Of a stretch of 64,000 nucleotides of DNA, positions 7,924 to 17,080 are shown in pieces (within the stretch, counting starts at the first letter, position 1; every line of letters begins with the position of its first letter). Position numbers and translations under genes: made by a program. Source of the stretch: Paraburkholderia rhizosphaerae (lineage in GTDB: Bacteria; Pseudomonadota; Gammaproteobacteria; Burkholderiales; Burkholderiaceae). The notes below the pieces were generated by a model that searched no databases, was not told the DNA's origin, and saw only the letters and a program-made list of their open reading frames with translations. Where the stretch lies: the NCBI RefSeq assembly GCF_004366595.1, contig NZ_SORE01000019.1:1-64000 (forward strand), written 5' to 3'.

Positions 7924-8910
7924 TCACTCTCCGGCGAACCGCAGGCCAAGCGCCTCACGCGCCGCGTCGGCCATCGCAATCATGTGCCGCGATGTCGCGT
8001 GCGGCATTACCGGGCTTTCCCGTTGCCCCGCGCGAATCAGTTCGCAGAAGTGCGCGATCTCATAGTTGAGCCCGCCGCCGTCGAACGGTTCGTCGAGTTC
8101 GACGACCCGTCCGTCGACGTAGCGGATCGTCGCACGCACGGGATTCCACCAGTTCTCGTGAATCGTCACATGGCCCGCACTTCCGGCGATCAATGCATCG
8201 CCTTTGCCGTGCAGGTCGAGACCGCAAAAGAGCTGCGCAATGCCATGCTCGTGCCGGCAGTTCAGGCTCGCGAACGTATCGACACCAGTCGGGCCCAGCC
8301 GCCCGAGCGTTTGCACGTCGAGCGGCGCGCCGAGCCAGTCGACCGCAAGAAACAGCTCGTAAATGCCGATATCGAGCAGCGCACCACCCGCATGCTCGAA
8401 CGAAAAGGCCGGATGATCGGCAGGCGCATTCGCAATCGAACAGCCGGCGCGCACGAACCCGACTCTGCCGATCGGATCCGCGGCGAGATGCGCGCGCAGC
8501 CTGCGATATAGCGGATAGAACGGCGGCTTCATCGCTTCCATGAAAAGCCGTTGCGCGCCGCGTGCCGCATCTAATACCTCGTCCAGCTGCGCGACGTTGA
8601 TGGTCGCGGGCTTTTCGCAAAGCACATGATGCCCCGCGCGCAGCGCGGCCTGCGCGTATTCGGCGTGACTGTCCTGCAGCGTCGCGATATAAACCGCGTC
8701 GATCGCGCTTCCGAGCAGCGCATCGAAGCTTGCGCACGGCACGCAGCCGGGCGCGCCGCACTCGCGCGCGAACGCGTCGGTCGCCTCGGCGCGACGCGAC
8801 CACACGGCCGCGAGCCGCGCGTCCGGCACGCGCGCGAGGCTCTGCGCGAAACGACGCGCAATACGGCCCGCGCCCACGATTGCCCAGCGAACCACCGCAT
8901 CGTCACTCAT
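7924..8910 (-). CDS. Gfo/Idh/MocA family NAD(P)-dependent oxidoreductase
   Basis: The 328-residue protein starts with a Rossmann fold (VRWAIVGAGRIARRFAQSL) and carries the family catalytic motif HVLCEKP at about residue 98, with the Lys typical of sugar or cyclitol dehydrogenases. The C-terminal domain is the usual alpha/beta sheet (e.g. GGALLDIGIYELFLAVDWLG, where Gfo-family proteins have D-x-G-x-H/Y). The start at 8910 (MSDDAVVRW) is chosen because the open frame upstream has no family character. The substrate is unknown; trans-dihydrodiol or sugar dehydrogenase are possibilities. The next gene upstream on the same strand is a FadR-type GntR regulator, which may control it. Confidence 0.88.
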   Translation of the reverse strand: MSDDAVVRWAIVGAGRIARRFAQSLARVPDARLAAVWSRRAEATDAFARECGAPGCVPCASFDALLGSAIDAVYIATLQDSHAEYAQAALRAGHHVLCEKPATINVAQLDEVLDAARGAQRLFMEAMKPPFYPLYRRLRAHLAADPIGRVGFVRAGCSIANAPADHPAFSFEHAGGALLDIGIYELFLAVDWLGAPLDVQTLGRLGPTGVDTFASLNCRHEHGIAQLFCGLDLHGKGDALIAGSAGHVTIHENWWNPVRATIRYVDGRVVELDEPFDGGGLNYEIAHFCELIRAGQRESPVMPHATSRHMIAMADAAREALGLRFAGE

Positions 8911-9003
8911 CGGCTGATCGACTCCCGTCCAGTTGTGCAAAGCGCTATTGTCGCGCATGCACGGACGCACGCCGCACGAAACGCGCGGCGCCCAGCCGCC
9001 GGG

Positions 9004-9717
9004 TCAATCGTGCTTGCCGTTTAGCGGCATCGCATTGCCGAGTTCATCCGCCGCGAAGTCGATCAGGTCGCGCGATGCAGCCTCGGCTTCCACTGCATCG
9101 TGGCGCTCGATCGCCTCGACGACACGCTGGTGCTTGCGAACCACCTCTTCCCACACCTGATTCGCGAGCACAAGCTGGTTCGAAGCCGACAGCGCGCCAC
9201 GTACAATCGCCGCCATCTGCTGGAAGAACTGGTTACCACTCGCGATGACGATCCGCGTGTGCAACTGTTCGTCTGCAGCCTGATGCGCCGGATCGTCGGG
9301 ACTCACCGTCCGGAAGTGCTCGAACGCCTCGCGAATCGCCACGATGTCAGCCGCGTTCGCGCGTTTCGCCGCTTGCGCAGAAGCCTTGGGCTCGATCAGC
9401 ATCCTGAACTCGATGACATCGCGCAAAAACGCCGGATCGGGTTTCGCGCGAAACCGCCAGTTCACGACATCCTCATCGATCATCCGCCAGTCACGCATCG
9501 GCCTGATGCGAGTGCCGATTTTCGGCCGCACGTCGAGCATGTGACGCGCGAGCAGCATCGACAGCGCCTCGCGCATCACGGTGCGGCTCACATCGAACTC
9601 CTTCGACAGCACGTCCTGCGGCGGCAATACAGCACCGTACTTTTCCTCGACGATCCCCGTGACGAGACCGTCCATCACCTTGCTGACCAGCGATCGCTCT
9701 TTCGTTCCCTGTTCCAT
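9004..9717 (-). CDS. GntR-family regulator, FadR subfamily (FCD domain)
   Basis: The 237-residue protein has an N-terminal winged helix (KYGAVLPPQDVLSKEFDVSR then TVMREALSMLLARHMLDVRP) and an all-helical FCD ligand-binding domain. The metal-binding residues of the FCD fold are suggested by D...H in ADEQLHTRIVIASGNQF and a later His in VRKHQRVVEAI. Regulators of this type (DgoR, LldR, UxuR) respond to sugar acids or organic acids. It sits upstream of the oxidoreductase on the same strand. A TNGTNNNACNA site lies about 60 bp upstream of its start and suggests autoregulation. Confidence 0.88.
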   Translation of the reverse strand: MEQGTKERSLVSKVMDGLVTGIVEEKYGAVLPPQDVLSKEFDVSRTVMREALSMLLARHMLDVRPKIGTRIRPMRDWRMIDEDVVNWRFRAKPDPAFLRDVIEFRMLIEPKASAQAAKRANAADIVAIREAFEHFRTVSPDDPAHQAADEQLHTRIVIASGNQFFQQMAAIVRGALSASNQLVLANQVWEEVVRKHQRVVEAIERHDAVEAEAASRDLIDFAADELGNAMPLNGKHD

Positions 9718-9778
9718 GACTCACACTCCCCGAATCGGCGTTTTGTGCCTGTTGATCACGCGGCCTTCAAGTGCCTTG

Positions 9779-9789
9779 TAGTCGTACTA
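9779..9789. promoter_or_regulatory. Candidate operator for the FadR-type regulator
   Basis: TAGTCGTACTA fits the consensus TNGTNNNACNA of FadR-subfamily GntR regulators exactly and is an inverted repeat (TAGT-CGT-ACTA). It lies 62 bp upstream of the GntR start, in the right place for autorepression. An 11-bp motif with six fixed bases can arise by chance, so the support is its position. Confidence 0.4.
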
Positions 9790-11042
9790 ATTTCGACACG
9801 TTGCTTCCTCAGATATCCACGCGCCAGTTAGGAAACGTCCTAACAGGGTTATCCCTCTTACGAATTGTTTCGTCCGTGCAACGCGCAATGAAGCGACGCA
9901 CGTCTGATGTGGACACCTGATACGCCGGGCAGAAAATATTGCATTACCCCGCGTCCCCCGAATGCAAACGTCTTACGGCACTCGCGGTCGATTGGAACAG
10001 ACGATTTACCGCTCACTCTGTGCGAGGGAACACACAGCCAAACGTGATTATTCGTACAACGCACATTCCGTGTGACGTATTTCTCAAACAGGTCTCACTG
10101 TGTTCGGGATCAATTCGATATGGACAACCCTGTATAACGACGACCGCGTCGCGTACCAGCGATATGCCACAAAAACACGCCGGGCACTGTGAGAAGAGAA
10201 TGCATCGGATATCGTGCTTTATCTTTCACATGAATCTGGTCTGTCGAATAAGCACGTTTAAACTTCTTTCGCAATCCTAGATATCTGTGCGATGAATACG
10301 CAATTAAAAAGCAGAAGATATTGGAGCTCATTACTCTGTTTAAAGTTGACGATACAAGCTTGGCATCGGCGCTTTAAAAGATTTGATGCTGCCATTTGAT
10401 GCGAACAGTGCGGCGGTGAACGGCGGTTTCTCGCATGGTGTCGCAGGATGTGGCTGTAAGGTGCGTCGCGGCTGACAGCGGACAGTCCGGTTGTCGGCCG
10501 CCACCCAACAGGCGGAATTTCCCCGACTAACGAAACCTGATTTCCGCCGCGGTTATGTGCGGCGGCCCACACAGGCCGTAGAACACAACTGAATCATTTC
10601 TGGCACACACCGGTCGCGAGCGAAAAAGCGCCTGACTCGCCCGTCCGGCCCGGCCCGGTGCCGGGGGACGCACCGGGATTCCCCCGAATAATCTCAATAA
10701 TATCAATGGTTTGGATCAGACAAAATCAAGATGCATACCGGCGCCGCCGGCCGGCGCGCGTTTTACAGAATTGAAACAAAAACACCCATTTCGCCTGGCG
10801 CACCGCTGCCCATAGGTTCGCTGCACCGCATCAGTTCTTGTTTTGCGAACGCTTGGCATAGTCCTCGCTAATTGTGAGGCGCAGCACACATGCGCGGACG
10901 CAGACGGCGGTTAAAGCCAGATGCGCACCGCAATACGGGGCCGCCCCCGCCACTCTCAGCCGCCCGACCGGCGGCGTAGCACGAGGGATGCAGGGCCGGA
11001 ATACAACAGAAGCCGCGAGCGGCTTCGATGCGAGGACCGATC
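9790..11042. other. 1.25-kb stretch without a convincing gene
   Basis: The stretch is visibly less GC-rich than its surroundings between about 9,780 and 10,420. ORFs of 68-113 codons occur on both strands, but none has a recognisable domain, coding-like composition or ribosome-binding site. It ends in the region upstream of the Crp-like gene. A small RNA or leader cannot be excluded. Confidence 0.5.
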
Positions 11043-11777
11043 ATGTTAACCCTTCAATCCGACCTGCACGGCAACCACCTGCTGGGTGCTCTTCCGTCGC
11101 ATGAATGGCAGGCGCTGGCGCCCCATCTCGAACTTGTGCATCTGCGCGCCGAGCAGTTGCTGTGCGACTCCGCACAGCGCATCCACCATGTTTACTTCCC
11201 GACTACCGCGATCATCTCGATGCTCTCGACGATGGAAGACGGCGGCTCGGTGGAGATTGCCGCGGTAGGCCGCGAAGGGATGACGGGCGTGCCGATCCTG
11301 ACCGGCGGCGAAACCATGCCGAGTCGCGTCCAGGTGCAATCGGCCGGCTTTGCTTACCGGATGACCGCGCAGTGTCTGAAACAGCAGTTCGCGCGCTCCG
11401 ACTTTCTGCGCCGCCTGATGTTGCTGTACATGCACGTGCTGCTCACGCAGGTCGCGCAGACCGCCGCGTGCAACCGCCATCATTCGTTGAACCAGCAGCT
11501 GTGCCGCTGGCTGCTGATCGAGGTCGACCGCACCGCGTCGAATGAGCTGACCGTCACGCAGCAGTTGATCGCGGACATGCTCGGCGTACGCCGCGAAGGG
11601 ATCACTGAAGCGGCCGGCAAGCTGCACAACGAAGGGCTGATTCATCACAGCCGCGGACATATCAAGGTGCTTGACCGTAAAGGTCTCGAATCGAAAGCAT
11701 GCGAATGCTACGGGCTGGTACGGCGCGAGTTCGACCGTCTGTTGCCGCGCCTGCGTCAGGCGGAAGCAGTGAGCTGA
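11043..11777 (+). CDS. Crp/Fnr-family transcriptional regulator
   Basis: The protein is 244 residues when started at 11043 (MLTLQSDLHGNHLLGALP). An N-terminal cyclic-nucleotide-binding-like beta roll is suggested by ...VYFPTTAIISMLSTMEDGG and VEIAAVGREGMTGVP. The typical cAMP-binding RxS signature and Fnr iron-sulfur cysteines are not apparent, so the effector is unknown. A C-terminal helix-turn-helix of the Crp_2 kind follows (TVTQQLIADMLGVRREGITE). Proteins of this shape are widespread in Burkholderia and rhizobia, often as stress or redox regulators. It stands alone between two gene-poor stretches. Confidence 0.82.
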   Translation: MLTLQSDLHGNHLLGALPSHEWQALAPHLELVHLRAEQLLCDSAQRIHHVYFPTTAIISMLSTMEDGGSVEIAAVGREGMTGVPILTGGETMPSRVQVQSAGFAYRMTAQCLKQQFARSDFLRRLMLLYMHVLLTQVAQTAACNRHHSLNQQLCRWLLIEVDRTASNELTVTQQLIADMLGVRREGITEAAGKLHNEGLIHHSRGHIKVLDRKGLESKACECYGLVRREFDRLLPRLRQAEAVS

Positions 11778-12447
11778 TGCCAGGTTGTATCGCAAATCAG
11801 ATCGTCTATATGTTGCAGTAACCCGATCAGAATAACGACAACAACTGTCTTGGCTTTCCCGGGCGCTGCGCGCTACCTGGAACGCACACCGCGAGGGTGC
11901 GGGCGCGTAGGATCGGTCCGTGGAAAGGCTTCTCGCAATAGCAGAAAAACGGGGACCAGGCGGGCGGCGGCCACGGGCGGTTGCCGCCCCGCTTGTCGGG
12001 CGCCGCTGTTTCATCGATGAACAGCACGCGCATCACGCGCGCGTACCGTGCAGTGAACGGCTCGCACCACCTCTTTTTGCGCGTTACCTGTCACGCGTCT
12101 CGTCGGGCCGGTGTGCCGATCGCCGCACGCTTGCGCCGGCGCATCGAGCCGCATCGGTTCGATTCCGAACAGATTCCATAGCCGATAACCCTTAGCTTCA
12201 CAGACACGGGCCGTGCAGCCGGGACCACTCACGTCGGCACATCGGCCACATCGACCGCGATTGCGCGCCGGCGCTTCGCGCGCGCAACACGCGCACCCGG
12301 ATTGCGCGCACGGGGACACCCGCAACGAGTCATACGCAACGAGTCATACGCAACGAGTCGCATGCAACGGATCGCACGCAACGGGTCACACACAACTCAG
12401 GGCAACGCTCGCGCACCAGCGCGAGCGGGCCATTCGCGGAGGGGAAC
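11778..12447. other. 670-bp intergenic stretch before the exopolysaccharide locus
   Basis: No ORF on either strand looks coding. It holds the 14-bp tandem repeat array at 12321-12390 and, at its right end, the ribosome-binding site of the large adenylating enzyme. The promoter of that gene should lie here but no clear -35/-10 pair was recognised. Confidence 0.5.
12321..12390. repeat. Degenerate tandem array, five copies of a 14-bp unit
   Basis: The unit CGCAACGAGTCATA is perfect in the first two copies and degrades in the next three (CGCAACGAGTCGCA, TGCAACGGATCGCA, CGCAACGGGTCACA). The 14-bp period is not a multiple of three and no reading frame uses it. It ends about 57 bp before the start of the 1075-residue adenylating enzyme, so it could sit within its promoter or leader. 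Confidence 0.9.
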
Positions 12448-15400
12448 ATGCAAGGACAGACCAGTATCGGCGAGGTCACGGCGACGCATACCGATACGAA
12501 TGCAAACGGCGACCTGATGTCACGCGCCGACATCGCGCCATTCACCCGTGCAACACTTCATATGCCGACGCCCGCGCGCATCGCGCACTCGCAGATGAGC
12601 GCGTTTGCCACCGCGCTGCAAGCGCGTACCGGCATCGATTGCAGCCGCTATGAAACATTGCACGCGTTGTCGGTGCGCGACTACCGTACCTTCTGGCGCG
12701 CTTTTATCGAATGGAGCGCCGGTCTCGATTACGCGGGCGACCCCGAACCGGTCTGCGTCGGCGATGTGTGCGAACACGCAACGTTCTTCCCGAATCTCGA
12801 GCTGAACTTCGCGGACAATCTGCTCGGCACCCAGATCGCGCCCGCGAGCGCGCCCGCGGTCACCGCCTGCCACGCCGACGGCCGCCGCGTGCGCATCACG
12901 CGCGGCGAGTTACGCGAACGCGTCGCGCGGCTTGCCGGCGCGCTCGAACGGCTCGGCGTAAAAAGCGGCGACCGGATTGCCGCGGTGATGCGCAACGACG
13001 AACAGGCGATCGTCACCGCGCTGGCGGTCGCGGCGCTCGGTGCAACGTTATCGACTGCGTCGCCGGAAATGGGCAGTGAAGCGCTGCTCGATCGCTTCGA
13101 ACAATTGTCGCCCCGTTTGCTGTTCGCGCACACCGCGACGCTGCCGTCCGACACCGGCATGATGCCCGCGGAGAAAGTGGCCAGGCTCGCCACCGCGATC
13201 CGTTCGCTCGACGGCATCGTGAGTCTTGACGACGGACCGCTGCCCAACAGCGTGCTTCAGCCGGTCCATTCGCTGGCCAGGCTGATCGCGGGCGCGAACG
13301 CGGCGGACTTCATCTGGCGCCGCTTTCCGTTCAACCAGCCGCTGTTCATCATGTTTTCGTCGGGCACGACCGGCAAGCCGAAGTGCATCGTGCACGGCGC
13401 GGGCGGCTCGCTGATCGAGCATCTGAAGGAACACCGGTTACATAGCGATCTGCGTCCCGGCGACAAGATGTACTTCCACACCTCGTGTGCGTGGATGATG
13501 TGGAACTGGCAGCTATCGGCGCTCGCATCGGGTGTCGAAATCGTCACGTACAGCGGACCGCTTGCGAGCGTCGATACACTATGGCGGCTGGTCGCCGACG
13601 AACGGGTCACGGTGTTCGGCACGAGCCCCGCCTATCTGAAGATGTGTAGCGAAGCCGGTCTCGAACCGGCCCGGGAATTCGATCTCCATGCATTGCGCGC
13701 GATGATGTCGACCGGCGCGGTGCTATTCGACGCGCAGTTCGAGTGGGTGCGAGACCACGTAAAACCCCTGCAATTGCAGTCGATTTCCGGCGGCACCGAT
13801 ATTCTCGGTTGCTTTGTGCTTGGCAATCCGAACCTACCGGTCTTTATCGGAGAAGCGCAATGCAAGTCGCTTGCGCTCGATGTACAGGCATGGGACAACA
13901 GTGCCGGCGCACCGGCGCACGGCACAGGCGAACTGGTTTGCACCAACCCGTTTCCATCGCGGCCGCTCGGCTTTTTCGGCGACGCGGATGGCTCGCGCTT
14001 CCATAAAGCGTACTTCGCGGCCAATCCGAGCCTGTGGACACACGGCGACCTGATCGAATTCTCCTCGGCCGGCAGCGCGCGGCTGCATGGCCGATCGGAC
14101 GGTGTGCTCAACGTGCGCGGCGTCAACGTCGGTCCGGGCGAGATCTACCGCGTGCTGAGCGATATCGAAGGTGTGCGCGAAGCGATGGTCGTGCAACAGA
14201 ACGTGCCAGCCCGCGCCGCGGCGTCGCGCGCGGCACCAACGCACAGACCTGTCGAATACGACCGGCGCGTCGTGCTGCTCGTCGTGCTACAGAACGGCGT
14301 CACGCTAAATGGCGCGATGATCGCGCATATGCGCCGCGAGCTCGCGCGCCGCGCGTCGCGCGCGCACGTGCCCGACGTCGTGATGCAGGTCGATGCGCTA
14401 CCGGTCACGCACAGCGGCAAACCTTCGGAGGCCGCCGCGCGCAATGCGGTGAACGGGCTGCCGGTCGGTAATACCGGCGCGTTGCGCAACCCCGAATGTC
14501 TGGAGGTAATTCGCAATCATCCGGCGCTGAACGTCACTGCGCGTGAACTGCCGCCGCCGGGCGAGACGGTTGAAGACCTCGAACGCCATCTGCAAGCGCT
14601 GTGGGAGCGGCTGTTCGATCTAACGCCGATCGGCCGCCACGATAGCTTCTTCGACCTCGGCGGCGACTCGCTGCTCGCCGCCGCGATGATTGCGGAAGTG
14701 CAGCAGGCGACCGGCGCGACAATCTCGCTGGCGACGCTGCTCGCCGCGCCGAGCGTGTCGCAACTGGCCACGCACATTCGCGGCAGTCACGCCGGCGAAA
14801 TCGGCGCTTCGCAGATCATCCTGCCGCTGCGCAGCGGCACCGGCGCACCGGTGTTCTGGGTGCACAGCATGGCCGGCTCAGTGATGGAGTGTCTCGCGGT
14901 CATCCATGCGCTGCGCACATCGCGTCCGTTTATCGGCATCCATGCGCGTGGGCTGAACGGCGAAGCGCCGCCGCTGCAAAACGTCGAGCAGATGGCGACG
15001 TCGTATATCGCCGAGATGCGCAGCGTGCAGCCGCAGGGACCTTACTCGCTGGCCGGCTATTCGTTCGGCGGACTGGTCGCTTATGAAATCGCGCAGCAAC
15101 TGCATCGTGCAGGCGAACAGGTCGAGATGCTCTGTCTGATCGACACGTACGTGCACGAGCGTTGCCTGCCATGGGGCGCGTGGCTGCGTTTCCAGCGCGG
15201 CTACGTGAAGCGTCAATGGCGAACGTTTAGCGGCCTGCCGCTTTCGCAGCGGGTCGGTTTTGTCAAACACAAACTCAACGGCGCCGTGGACAAGATCCGG
15301 CTGCGGCTTGGCCGCATGGCCCACAAACCATTTCCGCAAATCGCGCATTTCCCGCCGGTTCTGATACGCGTGCGCGAAGCGATGCGCGTTGCAATGACGA

Positions 15401-15675
15401 CCTATCAGCCCGTCCCGTATACGGGCGGGCCGGTTCACTATGTGCGCGCGGCCCTGCTCGACCCGGAACGCGGCGATCCGCTGCCGCTATGGCGGAAAAT
15501 CGCATGGCGCGGTCTCGCGATCGCCAACGTCGACGGCAGCCACACCGATATGATTCTCGAGCCCAATAGCGATGTGCTCGCCGCTACGCTCGACCGGGTA
15601 TTCGGCAATGAGATTGCGCCGTCGGGTCCGCAATCGGCATCAACCGGGCTGCGCGCGAAAAGCGGTTACGCGTAA
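12448..15675 (+). CDS. NRPS-like fusion: acetoacetyl-CoA-synthetase-type adenylation, carrier protein, thioesterase
   Basis: The protein has 1075 residues. Residues ~30-690 form an acyl-adenylate domain built like acetoacetyl-CoA synthetase, with its own N-terminal cap region (FPNLELNFADNLL). The AMP motif is MFSSGTTGKPKCIVHGAGG near 301-320, the core motif HGRSDGVLNVRGVNVGPGEI near 547, and the catalytic-Lys region THSGKPSEAA near 653-661. A phosphopantetheine carrier domain follows, with the site DLGGDSLLAA at Ser741. A type I thioesterase/hydrolase domain closes it, with nucleophile Ser872 in AGYSFGGLVAYE and likely catalytic His1032 in DGSHTDM. So the protein can activate a short acyl chain, hold it as a thioester and release or transfer it. 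The start follows a good ribosome-binding site (GGAGGGG). It lies at the edge of the polysaccharide locus, next to two acyltransferases, so a role in supplying an acyl decoration is inferred; a free metabolite is the alternative. Confidence 0.88.
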   Translation: MQGQTSIGEVTATHTDTNANGDLMSRADIAPFTRATLHMPTPARIAHSQMSAFATALQARTGIDCSRYETLHALSVRDYRTFWRAFIEWSAGLDYAGDPEPVCVGDVCEHATFFPNLELNFADNLLGTQIAPASAPAVTACHADGRRVRITRGELRERVARLAGALERLGVKSGDRIAAVMRNDEQAIVTALAVAALGATLSTASPEMGSEALLDRFEQLSPRLLFAHTATLPSDTGMMPAEKVARLATAIRSLDGIVSLDDGPLPNSVLQPVHSLARLIAGANAADFIWRRFPFNQPLFIMFSSGTTGKPKCIVHGAGGSLIEHLKEHRLHSDLRPGDKMYFHTSCAWMMWNWQLSALASGVEIVTYSGPLASVDTLWRLVADERVTVFGTSPAYLKMCSEAGLEPAREFDLHALRAMMSTGAVLFDAQFEWVRDHVKPLQLQSISGGTDILGCFVLGNPNLPVFIGEAQCKSLALDVQAWDNSAGAPAHGTGELVCTNPFPSRPLGFFGDADGSRFHKAYFAANPSLWTHGDLIEFSSAGSARLHGRSDGVLNVRGVNVGPGEIYRVLSDIEGVREAMVVQQNVPARAAASRAAPTHRPVEYDRRVVLLVVLQNGVTLNGAMIAHMRRELARRASRAHVPDVVMQVDALPVTHSGKPSEAAARNAVNGLPVGNTGALRNPECLEVIRNHPALNVTARELPPPGETVEDLERHLQALWERLFDLTPIGRHDSFFDLGGDSLLAAAMIAEVQQATGATISLATLLAAPSVSQLATHIRGSHAGEIGASQIILPLRSGTGAPVFWVHSMAGSVMECLAVIHALRTSRPFIGIHARGLNGEAPPLQNVEQMATSYIAEMRSVQPQGPYSLAGYSFGGLVAYEIAQQLHRAGEQVEMLCLIDTYVHERCLPWGAWLRFQRGYVKRQWRTFSGLPLSQRVGFVKHKLNGAVDKIRLRLGRMAHKPFPQIAHFPPVLIRVREAMRVAMTTYQPVPYTGGPVHYVRAALLDPERGDPLPLWRKIAWRGLAIANVDGSHTDMILEPNSDVLAATLDRVFGNEIAPSGPQSASTGLRAKSGYA

Positions 15676-15757
15676 GCGGACCCGTACGCCGACCGAGGCT
15701 CCGGGCACACGGGGCCTCGCATCCATTTCACGAGCGGCGTACCGTTCGCCTGCATCG

Positions 15758-16810
15758 TTACTCAGTGCGTTCCGCCGCGAGCGGATTCGTACCCGACGGC
15801 AGCGGCGCACGAGGCCGCGTATCGAGCGTGCGCCGCACGAACCTGAACAGCGGCCGGTCGACGTACCGGTAGAACAGACAGCCGATGCAGGTTGCACAGA
15901 TCACCGCGACCACCGCGCCGAGCGGCGCGCGGATGTTGAAGCCATGCAAGACCTTCGGCAACAGCTTGCGCATCGATTCGACGACGAACGGATGGCTCAG
16001 ATAGGTCGCGTAACTCGCATCGCCGATATACATCAGCGCGCGCGTCGCCCGATTGTCGCGAATCGATTCTTCGAGACTGAGCGCGCACATCAGCAGCGTG
16101 AAGCTCGGCAAGCCGTTCCGGACGAGCGGCGGACTGCCGGGCAACGCCCATTCGGCACAGGTCATCAGCGCGTACATCGCGAGCGCGCCAGGCAGCGCCA
16201 GCTTCGCGGGCACCCGCACGCCCCGCTTCCATACATACCAGGTGACGAAGCCAAGCGGGAATTCGAGCACGCGGTCTTCGGCGAAGAAACGGCCGAATGC
16301 ATCGCTCGAATGCGCGATCATCGCGACAAAATAAAGCGTGCCGAGTGTCAGTGCGATAAACACGAACCGGCGCTCGCGCATCAACAGAAGCGCCGCCGCG
16401 GTGACCACGTAAAACAGGATTTCGTAGTTCAGCGTCCAGCCGACGAACAGCATCGGGTACACCTGGCCGCTTTCCTTCGTATAAGGAATGAAAAACAGTG
16501 ATTTGAGCAGCTCGACGACATTGGCCGTCGTCGAATTGAAGAGATCCGGCCGCACCAGTGCGCCGCAAAACACGACGAACGTCATCAGCCAGTACAGGGG
16601 CACGACGCGCGCGACGCGGCTCGCGACGAATTCGCGCACCGTGATCGTGCTCGCGCTCAACGCAAGCGCGATCACGAACCCGGACAGCACAAAGAAGATG
16701 TCGACACGAAATGCGCCGAATGCCGTACCGTTCGTGATCATCACGTGGTGCACGATGACCGTGGTCGCAGCTACCGCGCGAAGAATTCTTATTGAGTTGA
16801 GCTTACGCAT
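15758..16810 (-). CDS. Acyltransferase 3 family membrane protein
   Basis: A 350-residue polytopic membrane protein with about ten hydrophobic segments. It opens with SIRILRAVAATTVIVHHVMI, in which R...H is the conserved pair of the acyltransferase-3 fold, and continues with FRVDIFFVLSGFVIALALS, the usual DIFFVLSGF motif. Members O-acetylate or O-acylate polysaccharides, usually in the periplasm (OafA, ExoZ, OacA types). It is convergent with the upstream adenylating enzyme and divergent from the SGNH acyltransferase. A Wzy polymerase was considered, but the motif fixes the family. Confidence 0.9.
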   Translation of the reverse strand: MRKLNSIRILRAVAATTVIVHHVMITNGTAFGAFRVDIFFVLSGFVIALALSASTITVREFVASRVARVVPLYWLMTFVVFCGALVRPDLFNSTTANVVELLKSLFFIPYTKESGQVYPMLFVGWTLNYEILFYVVTAAALLLMRERRFVFIALTLGTLYFVAMIAHSSDAFGRFFAEDRVLEFPLGFVTWYVWKRGVRVPAKLALPGALAMYALMTCAEWALPGSPPLVRNGLPSFTLLMCALSLEESIRDNRATRALMYIGDASYATYLSHPFVVESMRKLLPKVLHGFNIRAPLGAVVAVICATCIGCLFYRYVDRPLFRFVRRTLDTRPRAPLPSGTNPLAAERTE

Positions 16811-17080
16811 CAGGCACCCGTACGGGACATTCGCCGCACGATTCTACGCAGACGATTTAGCGCAGATCAGACAATGTCCCGCCTGCGTCCGCCGCCTGCG
16901 TTCACTACACCGGAAACCGCATACAGTTGTCCGCCGATGCCTGGTGAATGGCCGATATCGCCGCGCCGCGGCGGCCAGTATTGATTTGCGGGTTGCGCTA
17001 GCCAGCGACGCTGCCGGCCGCGCCTGGCGTTGCGCGGGTCACGACGAGACCCGCGAAATGAGCAACATTCGGGGTGCACG

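Noticed and set aside
7768..8511. Plus-strand ORF through the 12-bp repeats
   Set aside because: It runs antisense into the Gfo/Idh gene and its composition is that of a shadow frame.
9939..10280. 113-codon ORF in the gene-poor stretch
   Set aside because: It has no ribosome-binding site, no domain, and irregular composition rich in Cys and His unlike neighbouring proteins.
12321..12390. Tandem repeats as a replication origin with iterons
   Set aside because: There is no replication initiator or partition gene nearby and the surroundings are a biosynthetic locus.
15758..16810. Wzy polymerase
   Set aside because: The N-terminal R...H pair and the DIFFVLSGF motif identify acyltransferase 3.
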